Assembly: GCA_900549755.1 (NCBI GenBank)
Contig: URPQ01000034.1
Span: forward strand, 1 to 19,719
Length of the DNA: 19,719 nucleotides
Origin: an uncultured Oscillospiraceae bacterium
GTDB taxonomy: Bacteria > Bacillota > Clostridia > Oscillospirales > Acutalibacteraceae
Direction of reading: 5' to 3'
This document shows, in pieces, positions 12,847-19,719 of this stretch. Position 1 is the first letter of the stretch, and each line of letters begins with the position of its first letter. The notes beneath the pieces were generated by a model. It made no database searches, had not been told where the DNA came from, and worked only from the letters and a program-made list of their open reading frames with translations. Both the position numbers and the translations under genes were made by a program.

Positions 12847-14762
12847 TGCCGGGATCGAGAGGATTCAAGGGCGGACCTAAGGCTAAAAACGCCAAAGGCA
12901 CGCTTTCAAGACTTTTTAAATATCTTTTTAAATATTACAAAACCTATCTTGTTATTGTAGGCGTGTGCATTTTATTGAGCGCGCTTGCGGGAACGGTTTC
13001 ATCGCTCTTTTTAAATCAGCTTTTGCTTGTTATTAAGGACGGGCTGGATATAGGCTTTAATTCCGTTTCGGGCAGACTTATGCAGGTAATAGGGCTTATG
13101 ATAGGCTTTTATGCTTTAGGCGTTATTGCCACCTTTATTTACTCGCAGCTTATGGCGGTAGTTACGCAGGGCTTTTTAAATAAAATGCGGCAAAATATGT
13201 TCGGCAGTATGCAAAGCTTGCCCATAAAGTATTTTGACACGCACACCCACGGCGATATAATGAGCTACTACACCAACGATATTGATACCCTGCGCCAGTT
13301 AATATCGCAAAGTATGCCGCAGCTTTTCACCTCGCTTTTAACAATTATAGCGCTGCTTTTCTATATGCTTTATTTAAGTGTCTGGATGACCCTTGTGGTA
13401 TTCCTCGGTGTTTTCGCCATGACTATGGTGACCAAGAAAATAGGCGGCAACAGCGCGCGCTATTTTGTAAAGCAGCAAAAGGCTATAGGTGTGGTAGAGG
13501 GCTATATAGAGGAAATGATGAACGGGCAAAAGGTCGTTCAGGTATTCTGCCATGAGGAAGAAAGCAAAAAGGACTTTGACAGGATAAACGACCAGCTGTT
13601 TAAGGACGCCGAAAGCGCAAATATATTTGCAAATATACTAATGCCTATAATGGGCAACATAGGCAATATTCTGTATGTGCTTATAGCCTTTATCGGCGGT
13701 ATTCTGATTATTGCAAACGCGCCCAACCTTTCCCTTTCGGGGCAGGCAATTTCGGTGGCGGTGGTAGTGCCGTTCCTTAATATGACGCGGCAGTTTACCA
13801 TGAGCATAAGCCAGGTTTCACAGCAGATAAACTCGGTAGTTATGGCTATGGCGGGTACCGAGCGTATATTCGAGCTTATGGACGAAAAGCCCGAGACGGA
13901 TGATGGCTACGTTACCCTTGTAAATGCAAATATTGATGAAAACGGCAATATAACCGAGAGCGGAAAACGCACGGGCATTTGGGCATGGCGCCACCCCCAC
14001 CACGACGGCACTGTGACATATACCCGCCTTATGGGTGACGTGCGGCTGTTCGATGTTGATTTCGGCTATGTTCCCGATAAAATAGTGCTGCATAACATTG
14101 ATATTTACGCAGAGCCGGGACAGAAAATAGCATTTGTGGGCGCTACGGGCGCAGGCAAAACCACAATTACCAACCTTATAAACCGTTTTTACGATATCGC
14201 AGACGGCAAGATAAGATATGACGGCATAAATATAAACAAGATTAAAAAAGCCGATCTGCGCAGGTCCTTGGGCGTTGTTTTGCAGGATGTAAACCTGTTT
14301 ACGGGTACGGTTATGGATAACATCCGCTATGGCAGGCTTGACGCAACCGACGAGGAGTGCATAGCCGCGGCAAAGCTTGCCAACGCGCACGGCTTTATAG
14401 AAATGCTGCCAGAGGGCTACAACACGGTATTAAAGGGCGACGGCAGCGGTTTATCGCAGGGGCAGCGGCAGTTGATTTCAATTGCGCGCGCAGCGGTTGC
14501 CGACCCGCCCGTTATGATACTTGACGAGGCGACATCAAGCATTGATACCCGCACCGAGGCAATAGTTCAAAAGGGTATGGATAGGCTTATGCAGGGCAGA
14601 ACGGTGTTTGTTATTGCTCACAGACTTTCCACCGTTCAGAACTCGGACGTTATTATGGTGCTTGACCACGGCAGAATTATAGAACGCGGCAGCCACAAAA
14701 AGCTTATTGAGGAAAAAGGCAAGTATTATCAGCTTTACACCGGCGCATTTGAACTTGAGTAA
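12846..14762 (+). CDS. ABC exporter half-transporter with canonical ATP site
   Basis: This 638-aa partner begins at an ATG overlapping the previous stop (TAATG), so translation is coupled. A basic N-terminal tail (about 1-25) precedes six membrane helices (about 33-330). The nucleotide-binding domain has Walker A GATGAGKT (432-439), Q480, signature LSQGQ (536-540), Walker B ILDE with catalytic Glu561, and H-loop His592. The signature departs from LSGGQ, while Walker B and the H-loop are intact. This is the expected complement to the first subunit, so each composite site pairs matching halves. An insert of about 45 aa (350-395, with GIWAWRHPHHD) separates the membrane and ATPase domains. The gene ends 7 nt from the convergent AraC gene. 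Confidence 0.95.
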   Translation: MPGSRGFKGGPKAKNAKGTLSRLFKYLFKYYKTYLVIVGVCILLSALAGTVSSLFLNQLLLVIKDGLDIGFNSVSGRLMQVIGLMIGFYALGVIATFIYSQLMAVVTQGFLNKMRQNMFGSMQSLPIKYFDTHTHGDIMSYYTNDIDTLRQLISQSMPQLFTSLLTIIALLFYMLYLSVWMTLVVFLGVFAMTMVTKKIGGNSARYFVKQQKAIGVVEGYIEEMMNGQKVVQVFCHEEESKKDFDRINDQLFKDAESANIFANILMPIMGNIGNILYVLIAFIGGILIIANAPNLSLSGQAISVAVVVPFLNMTRQFTMSISQVSQQINSVVMAMAGTERIFELMDEKPETDDGYVTLVNANIDENGNITESGKRTGIWAWRHPHHDGTVTYTRLMGDVRLFDVDFGYVPDKIVLHNIDIYAEPGQKIAFVGATGAGKTTITNLINRFYDIADGKIRYDGININKIKKADLRRSLGVVLQDVNLFTGTVMDNIRYGRLDATDEECIAAAKLANAHGFIEMLPEGYNTVLKGDGSGLSQGQRQLISIARAAVADPPVMILDEATSSIDTRTEAIVQKGMDRLMQGRTVFVIAHRLSTVQNSDVIMVLDHGRIIERGSHKKLIEEKGKYYQLYTGAFELE

Positions 14763-14769
14763 AATCACA

Positions 14770-15630
14770 TCACCCTACCGATTGCCCGGTGTGCTTCAGC
14801 ACATACTCTGACGGCGACATACCGTAATGCCTTTTAAAGCAGCGTGCAAAATAGCCGGGATCGGAAAAACCGCAAAGCGCCGAAAGCTCCGAAATCTTTA
14901 TATTCTTCTCTGTTCTCAGCGTTTTTTTAGCAAATTCAAGCCTTAATATTTGTATATACATCATAGGGGTAAGCCCCGTAACCACCTTAAACCGCCGACA
15001 AAAGTATGCTTCGTCATACCCGAATCGGCGGCTTAATTCTTTTGAGGATATATCCTCGCGGAAGTTGCGCTCAATATATTCGGTAACGTTGCGGAATCTG
15101 TCATCCGATAAAGCGTGAATACGCTCCCCCGCCGCGCAATATTTATAAAGCAGACCCAAAAGCCTGTAAATTCCGCCAACCACCAAAAGCGGTGAAGCGC
15201 CGTCGCCCGAAAGCTGTTCATCGGCAACCGCTTTTGCGGCGGCAAATACCTCTGGATTACTTGAAACTCCGGCAAAGGCTATTCTCTGCTCGGCAACCGG
15301 CACAAGGTATTTCTCGGTGGCATTGGTAGAATTATAAAACGCCTGCACATCAAACATAATCGTCCGGTAGGAAACACCGTCCGGTCCCGAAATGCCGCGG
15401 TGCGGCTGCCCCGGCATAAAAACGGCGACCGAGCCCGCCTTAGCATACTCCTTAATATCGCCCGAGTATATTTCAAGCCCGCCGTTTAAAATTACAAGTA
15501 TTTCCATTCGCTCGTGCCAGTGGGTCGTAAAGCACAGCTGGGCACCCGAGCGAAAAACCGAGTCATGAATTTTAACGGCGCTGTCGCCGTATACAACAGG
15601 GGTAAGCTCCTTTTGTCCGTCTAATCTCAC
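14770..15630 (-). CDS. AraC-family regulator with N-terminal cupin domain
   Basis: The product (286 aa from GTG 15630) has an N-terminal cupin sensor domain with the HWHE motif (37-40) and the PGQPHRG turn (about 73-79). The C-terminal double helix-turn-helix has recognition helices near 194-215 (SSKELSRRFGYDEAYFCRRF) and 244-266 (ISELSALCGFSDPGYFARCF). The ending YGMSPSEYV is typical. The GTG at 15639 lies within the AGGTG ribosome binding site (15639-15643), so GTG 15630, spaced 6-8 nt from it, is preferred. It is divergent from the sugar operon at 15746 and probably activates it when a sugar ligand binds the cupin. Its 3' end faces the exporter gene with no terminator between. Confidence 0.93.
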   Translation of the reverse strand: MRLDGQKELTPVVYGDSAVKIHDSVFRSGAQLCFTTHWHERMEILVILNGGLEIYSGDIKEYAKAGSVAVFMPGQPHRGISGPDGVSYRTIMFDVQAFYNSTNATEKYLVPVAEQRIAFAGVSSNPEVFAAAKAVADEQLSGDGASPLLVVGGIYRLLGLLYKYCAAGERIHALSDDRFRNVTEYIERNFREDISSKELSRRFGYDEAYFCRRFKVVTGLTPMMYIQILRLEFAKKTLRTEKNIKISELSALCGFSDPGYFARCFKRHYGMSPSEYVLKHTGQSVG

Positions 15631-15639
15631 GAAAATCAC

Positions 15640-15745
15640 CTAAGTCAAAAAAATACTGAAAAAAATCAAAATAATCCTAACTGCTGCATTATATTTATGC
15701 TAACATAAAATTATAAAAAAATCAATATTCAAGGGGGATTTTTTA
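15640..15745. promoter_or_regulatory. Divergent control region between araC-type gene and sugar operon
   Basis: The AT-rich spacer contains an inverted repeat, TTTATG (15694-15699) and CATAAA (15704-15709), with a CTAA centre. A TATATT -10-like box near 15690 and TAAAAT/TATAAA near 15706-15715 lack a good -35 element. Weak promoters of this kind are usual at AraC-activated genes. AGGGGG at about 15733 is the ribosome binding site of the first sugar gene. Confidence 0.5.
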
Positions 15746-16588
15746 ATGAAAATAGGAACCTGCGTACATTTGAATGACATAAACGAAATGTCAAAAAAGT
15801 TTGACGAGCTGCTCGCAAACGGTTTTGACAGCTGCCAGCTCATTTCCTGGAAACCTGAGCTTTGGACAGATGAAAACGCCGAAATACTGAAAAAGCTTAT
15901 AGGCGATAAAAAAATAACCGTTTCGGCATTTTGGTGCGGCTGGGAGGGCCCCACCGTTTGGGATTTTTACGACGGGCAGATAACCTTAGGGCTTGTACCG
16001 CCCGAGTACAGAGTTCACCGCATTAAAAATTTATGCGACGGTGCCGATTTTGCAAAAAAGCTCGGCATAACCGACGTTGTAACTCATATGGGCTTTATAC
16101 CCGAGAACCCGAACGACCCGCAGTTTGCGCCCTTCTGCGTTGCGGTAAGACAGGTTGCAGAGCATTTAAAGCGCAACGGTCAGTACCTTTTGTTTGAAAC
16201 CGGGCAGGAAACGCCGGTTACAATGCTTCGCTGCTTTGAAAAGGTGGGAACAGATAACCTCGGCGTAAATCTTGACACCGCAAACGTTATTCTTTACGGC
16301 AGAGCAAACCCGGTTGACGCGCTTGACGTTTTCGGCAAGTATGTTCGTAATTTGCACGCAAAGGACGGCTGCTACCCCACCAACGGTCACGACCTCGGTA
16401 TGGAGACCCGCATAGGCGAGGGCAAGGTAGATTTCAACCGCCTGTTTGAAAAGCTGCATGAAATAGGCTATGATTCCTACGTTACAATAGAGCGCGAAAT
16501 TGAGGGTGAGGAGCAGAACAAGGATATACTTTACGCAAAGGAATATCTTGAAAACATAATTGAAATGGTTTACGGTGGAGCAAAATGA
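15746..16588 (+). CDS. Sugar phosphate isomerase/epimerase-type TIM-barrel protein
   Basis: The 280-aa protein belongs to the xylose isomerase-like TIM-barrel (AP endonuclease 2) superfamily, whose members isomerise or epimerise sugars using a divalent metal. Likely metal ligands are Glu151 (LLFETGQE), Asp177 (GVNLDTAN), His204 (RNLHAKD) and Glu249 (TIERE), with His114 (THMGF) nearby. No signal peptide is present, so it is cytoplasmic. The ribosome binding site is AGGGGG. It is first in the operon, and its last 4 bases overlap the GH20-type gene (ATGA), implying coupling. Related genes often sit beside Gfo/Idh/MocA dehydrogenases, as here. The exact substrate cannot be read from the sequence. 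Confidence 0.9.
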   Translation: MKIGTCVHLNDINEMSKKFDELLANGFDSCQLISWKPELWTDENAEILKKLIGDKKITVSAFWCGWEGPTVWDFYDGQITLGLVPPEYRVHRIKNLCDGADFAKKLGITDVVTHMGFIPENPNDPQFAPFCVAVRQVAEHLKRNGQYLLFETGQETPVTMLRCFEKVGTDNLGVNLDTANVILYGRANPVDALDVFGKYVRNLHAKDGCYPTNGHDLGMETRIGEGKVDFNRLFEKLHEIGYDSYVTIEREIEGEEQNKDILYAKEYLENIIEMVYGGAK

Positions 16589-18150
16589 AAGGCTTAATGG
16601 TAGATTGCTCAAGAAACGCGGTTATGAACCTTACCGCCCTTAAAAGGTTTGTAAAGCTAATATCGGCGCTGGGCTACGATACGTTAATGCTTTACACCGA
16701 AGATACTTATGAGGTTGACGGCGAGCCGTATTTCGGTCATCAGCGCGGAAGATTTTCAAAGGCAGAGCTTAAAGAGGCGGATGCCTTCTGCCGTGAAAAC
16801 GGGGTTGAGCTTGTCCCCTGTATACAAACCTTGGCGCATCTTAACGCAATGTTCAAATGGATAAATCAGTACGGCTGCATAAATGATACCGCAGATATTT
16901 TGCTGGCGGACGACGACAGAACCTATAAGCTTATTGATGAAATGCTAGCTACGCTGGCGGAGTGTTTTACAACCCGCAAAATACATATCGGTATGGACGA
17001 AGCGTATATGGTGGGTCTCGGTAAGTACCGCGATAAGCACGGCGACACCGACCGTTTTGAAATTATAAACCGCCACCTCCATAAGGTGTGCGATATTGCC
17101 GATAAATACGGCTTTAAGCCTATGATATGGAGCGATATGTTCTGCAAGCTTGCAGATGCCTCGGGTAATTACTACAGCAAGGCAAACCTTGAGGCAATTC
17201 GCAAAAAAGCCGATCTGCCCGAAAATGTAACGCTTGTTTACTGGGATTATTACAGCACCGACTACAACCACTATTGCAATATGATAGAAAAAAACAAGGC
17301 GTTTGCAAGACCGGTTGTATTTGCGGGCGGAGCATGGACCTGGACCGGCTTTATGCCCTCAAACAAATACAGCCTTGAAATTACCGCGCCTGCAATTAAA
17401 GCCTGCCGCGATAACGGGATAGACGATATTTTCATAACAATGTGGGGCGATAACGGCGGCGAGTGCTCACGCTTTGCGGTTCTTCCCGCGCTTTGCTACG
17501 CCTCTGAGCTTTTAAACGGAAACGACAGCATAGACGCCGCCAAAGCAAAACTTAAAGCCCTTACCGGTATGGAATTTGACGATTTTATGCTGCTTGATAA
17601 GCTTAACACCCCGTCGGATAAGCTGCGGGATAACCCGTCAAAATATCTGCTTTACTGCGACCCGTTTATGGGGGCTTACGACAGTAAAATAACCTGCGGC
17701 GTAAACGGTTACTACAAAGAGCTTTATAAAAAGCTGTCAGCAATTAAAGCAACAGATGATTACAAGCCGTATTTTGAATCTGCCGCAGCGCTGGCGGATG
17801 TTCTGTCTGTCAAGGCGGAGCTGGGTATTAAAACCCGCGCGGCATATCTTGCAGGAGATACAAAAGCGCTTAAATGCATAGCCGAAAACGATTATACCGC
17901 CGCTATAGATAAGCTAAAAGCGTTTTACACCGCTTTCCGCAAATTCTGGTTTTTTGAAAACAAGCCTCACGGCTTCGACGTTCAGGATATACGCCTCGGC
18001 GGGCTAATAATGCGGCTTGAAAGCTGCCGCGACAGGCTCTTGGAATTTTGCGATGACACCGAAAAGAAAATACCCGAGCTTTCAGAGCCGGTGCTTGAAG
18101 ACGAACGCTCAAAAAGCTGGGATAATATTGTAACTGCAAACGTTATTTAA
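16585..18150 (+). CDS. GH20-type beta-N-acetylhexosaminidase, intracellular
   Basis: The 521-aa product resembles the catalytic TIM barrel of glycoside hydrolase family 20, which removes terminal beta-linked GlcNAc or GalNAc by substrate-assisted catalysis. The key motif HIGMDEA is at 134-140, with the Asp138-Glu139 pair expected to orient the acetamido group and protonate the leaving sugar. Early strands are recognisable (YDTLMLYTED, 31-40; ELVPCIQTLAHL, 75-86), and later Trp-rich strands (GAWTWTG, MWGDNGGE) would form the subsite floor. There is no signal peptide and no extra N-terminal domain, so imported oligosaccharides are probably its substrates. The C-terminal 200 aa are mostly helical and less familiar. 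It overlaps the isomerase gene by 4 nt. Confidence 0.85.
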   Translation: MKGLMVDCSRNAVMNLTALKRFVKLISALGYDTLMLYTEDTYEVDGEPYFGHQRGRFSKAELKEADAFCRENGVELVPCIQTLAHLNAMFKWINQYGCINDTADILLADDDRTYKLIDEMLATLAECFTTRKIHIGMDEAYMVGLGKYRDKHGDTDRFEIINRHLHKVCDIADKYGFKPMIWSDMFCKLADASGNYYSKANLEAIRKKADLPENVTLVYWDYYSTDYNHYCNMIEKNKAFARPVVFAGGAWTWTGFMPSNKYSLEITAPAIKACRDNGIDDIFITMWGDNGGECSRFAVLPALCYASELLNGNDSIDAAKAKLKALTGMEFDDFMLLDKLNTPSDKLRDNPSKYLLYCDPFMGAYDSKITCGVNGYYKELYKKLSAIKATDDYKPYFESAAALADVLSVKAELGIKTRAAYLAGDTKALKCIAENDYTAAIDKLKAFYTAFRKFWFFENKPHGFDVQDIRLGGLIMRLESCRDRLLEFCDDTEKKIPELSEPVLEDERSKSWDNIVTANVI

Positions 18151-18168
18151 TTAAAGGAGATTTTAACT

Positions 18169-19116
18169 ATGTTAAAAGTTGCACTTGTAGGAGTAGGCGG
18201 AATAAGCGGCGCGCATATTCCGGCGTGGGAATCAATGAAAGACGCCGAGCTTGTGGCGCTGTGCGATATTCGCCCCGAGCAAATGGAAAAATACCCGAAC
18301 AAACGCCGCTATACCGATTTTGATGAAATGCTTGCAAAGGAAGAAATAGATATTCTCGATATCTGCCTTCCTACCTATTTACACGCCGATTTCTCGGTTA
18401 AAGCTATGGAAAAGGGCATTAACGTTATTTGCGAAAAGCCCGTTTCGCTTAAAAAAGAGGACGTGGCGCGCGTTTATGCCGCCGCAGAGAAAAACAATGT
18501 TAAATTTATGATAGCGCAGGTTTTGCGCTTCTGGCCGGAATATGAAATTGTTAAAAAGATTTATGACGAAAAAACCTACGGCAATCTGCTCTCCGGCTCT
18601 ATGACGCGCCTCGGCTGCCGCCCGAAATGGAGCTGGGATAACTGGATGACCGATAAAAACCGCAGCGGTCTGGTACCCTTTGACCTTCACATTCACGATT
18701 TGGACTTTATGGTTTACGCCTTCGGCAAGCCTGCCAAAACAAACGCTTTTAAATCTACCACCGAAACACAGGACTACCTGAACACGGTTTACCGGTACGA
18801 TGGATTTTTCATAAGCACCGAGGCATCGTGGTATGCATCCCCCTATCCGTTTAAGGCGGCGTTCCGTTTCCAGTTTGAGCACGCGGTTGTAGCCTGGGAA
18901 AACGGTGAAATGAAAATTTATGAGGAAAACGGGAAAATCTGGTCGCCTATTTCCGGCGGCGACGGGCTTGATACCGGTAATATAGGTCTGCCCGCAAGTG
19001 ACGCTTATGCAAACGAAATACGCTATTTCACCGATTGCGTTGAAAACGGCGTTTTCCCCGATAAGGTAAAGCCCGCAGAGCTTGAGGCTGTGCTTGATAT
19101 TTTGAATACGCTTTGA
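18169..19116 (+). CDS. Gfo/Idh/MocA-family oxidoreductase
   Basis: The 315-aa protein is an NAD(P)-dependent sugar or inositol dehydrogenase-like enzyme. The Rossmann fold starts with VALVGVGGISGAH (4-16), and acidic Asp33 at the end of the second strand suggests NAD preference. The conserved CEKPVSL motif (88-94) holds catalytic Lys90. DLHIHDLDF (172-180) supplies His176 and Asp177, the family's usual substrate-site residues. The ribosome binding site AAAGGAG lies 9 nt upstream. It is third in the operon, 18 nt after the GH20-type gene, and is followed by a strong terminator. It probably oxidises or epimerises the sugar released by the hydrolase, together with the isomerase-type protein; the substrate is not known. 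Confidence 0.93.
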   Translation: MLKVALVGVGGISGAHIPAWESMKDAELVALCDIRPEQMEKYPNKRRYTDFDEMLAKEEIDILDICLPTYLHADFSVKAMEKGINVICEKPVSLKKEDVARVYAAAEKNNVKFMIAQVLRFWPEYEIVKKIYDEKTYGNLLSGSMTRLGCRPKWSWDNWMTDKNRSGLVPFDLHIHDLDFMVYAFGKPAKTNAFKSTTETQDYLNTVYRYDGFFISTEASWYASPYPFKAAFRFQFEHAVVAWENGEMKIYEENGKIWSPISGGDGLDTGNIGLPASDAYANEIRYFTDCVENGVFPDKVKPAELEAVLDILNTL

Positions 19117-19134
19117 TTTAAGCTTTAAAAGGCG

Positions 19135-19164
19135 AAGTCTCCCCGCGGCGCGGGGAGACTTTTT
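19135..19164 (+). terminator. Intrinsic terminator of the sugar operon
   Basis: AAGTCTCCCCGC (19135-19146) pairs perfectly with GCGGGGAGACTT (19150-19161) around a 3-nt loop, followed by five T (19160-19164). It may also serve lysA from the other strand, where a shorter T stretch follows. Confidence 0.93.
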
Positions 19165-19208
19165 ACATTTATACTTTGCAGTTTCCGATTTTCCTGTTAT
19201 TTAAGCGC

Positions 19209-19637
19209 TTATATATCACACCTGCAAATATCCTTAAATTCCTCCCGGCGAACCGCTGTATAATCCTGCCCCTTATAAAGCATAACCACCGGCGGGCGCG
19301 GAATACGGTTATAATTTGAAGCCATTGAGTAATTGTAAGCCCCGGTGCCCGCAACTGCCAGAATATCGCCGCGGCAAACCTCGGGCAGCATAACATTTTC
19401 CTGTATTATATCGCCCGATTCGCAGCAGCGCCCCGCCACTGTTGCTTTAAGGCTGAGCTTTTCTTCGGCTTTTCCCGCGGCTATAACGGTATACGGCGCG
19501 CCATAAAGCGTATAGCGCGGGTTATCGGTCATTCCGCCGTCTACCGAAACAAAAGTCCCTCCGCCCGGCGTTTTTTTAACGCTGCCCACGGTGTAAAGAG
19601 TAAGCCCCGCGTTTGCCGCAAAACAACAACCCGCCAC
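19209..19637 (-). CDS. lysA: Diaminopimelate decarboxylase, C-terminal part
   Basis: LysA decarboxylates meso-diaminopimelate to lysine with pyridoxal phosphate. The readable part covers the C-terminal third: ANAGLTLYTVGSVK (8-21), the FVSVDGGMTDNPRYTLYG stretch, GRCCESGDI (catalytic Cys in the CESGD motif) and GAYNYSMASNYNRIPRPP. The family is usually about 410-430 aa, so most of the gene lies beyond the right edge. The frame stays open in meaning further upstream to the window end, but an in-frame TAA (19647-19649) and several missense changes interrupt it. Position 19637 is therefore the edge of the intact frame, not the true start. The expected EPGRSI motif just upstream is recognisable only after correcting substitutions. 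Confidence 0.9.
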   Translation of the reverse strand: MAGCCFAANAGLTLYTVGSVKKTPGGGTFVSVDGGMTDNPRYTLYGAPYTVIAAGKAEEKLSLKATVAGRCCESGDIIQENVMLPEVCRGDILAVAGTGAYNYSMASNYNRIPRPPVVMLYKGQDYTAVRREEFKDICRCDI

Positions 19638-19719
19638 AAAAAATATTTACGCGGCGGCAATATTCAAATCCACGCTGCGAAAAATAATAACTACCACAAA
19701 AATAAAAAACAAAGAAACA
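19638..19719 (-). other. lysA: Degraded upstream part of lysA, probable contig-end errors
   Basis: Keeping the lysA frame, the codons read as D-L-N-I-A-A, then a string that becomes P-K-I-F-V-E-P-G-R-S-I if single bases are corrected. This is the PLP-enzyme EPGRS motif expected just before ANAGLTLYTVG. Every inferred change is toward A or C on the plus strand, and the last 40 bases are almost pure A/C with a few T and G. This pattern fits low-quality read ends better than mutation. Confidence 0.6.

Noticed and set aside
13818..14390. 190-codon minus-strand frame inside the second exporter gene
   Set aside because: It is antisense to conserved ATPase motifs and is a by-product of codon bias in the real gene.

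Overview
The window looks like a chromosomal stretch (probably a metagenome-type contig) of a Gram-positive, low-to-mid GC anaerobe of class Clostridia, most likely a gut Oscillospiraceae/Ruminococcaceae relative. Grounds: the Firmicutes-type order rpmG-secE-nusG-rplK-rplA, strong GGAGG-type ribosome binding sites, several near-consensus sigma-A promoters (16-17 nt spacers), a surface protein with InlB/Listeria-Bacteroides-type repeats, and DUF2628/zinc-ribbon membrane proteins. The taxonomic placement is inferred from gene style only.

Layout. (1) 1-3033, minus strand: the translation/secretion operon rpmG-secE-nusG-rplK-rplA, read from a consensus promoter at 3005-3033 through a leader of about 205 nt. 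A structured RNA precedes rplK, and SecE carries a large multi-pass membrane extension. (2) 3125-7440, minus strand: a secreted 1275-aa repeat protein expressed from its own promoter (7412-7440) through a structured leader of about 225 nt with mutually exclusive helices and a potential pseudoknot, followed 24 nt downstream by a 36-codon peptide gene with its own ribosome binding site. This transcription unit is the most likely place for something undescribed. (3) 7673-9674, plus strand: tRNA-Pro(GGG) with promoter and terminator, then a promoter and two small zinc-ribbon membrane proteins. (4) 9750-10514, minus strand: an ogt-type alkylguanine-DNA methyltransferase and tRNA-Gly(CCC) with promoter and terminator. 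(5) 10598-14762, plus strand: a marR repressor with a palindromic operator over its own start site, followed by a heterodimeric ABC exporter with one canonical and one degenerate ATP site. (6) 14770-19164: an AraC regulator (minus) divergent from a plus-strand operon of a TIM-barrel sugar isomerase/epimerase, an intracellular GH20-type hexosaminidase and a Gfo/Idh/MocA dehydrogenase, closed by a strong terminator. (7) 19209-19719, minus strand: the 3' part of lysA. Its upstream portion is altered by substitutions that all point toward A or C on the plus strand, which looks like an error-rich contig end rather than biology.

How the parts work together: regions 1, 3 and 4 are mostly housekeeping. 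Region 5 is a self-contained, probably ligand-inducible efflux module. Region 6 is a small catabolic locus in which the AraC cupin protein probably senses a sugar and controls glycan-disaccharide breakdown. Region 2 is a cell-envelope unit with apparent RNA-level control. No CRISPR array, insertion sequence, phage gene, attachment site or replication origin was seen.
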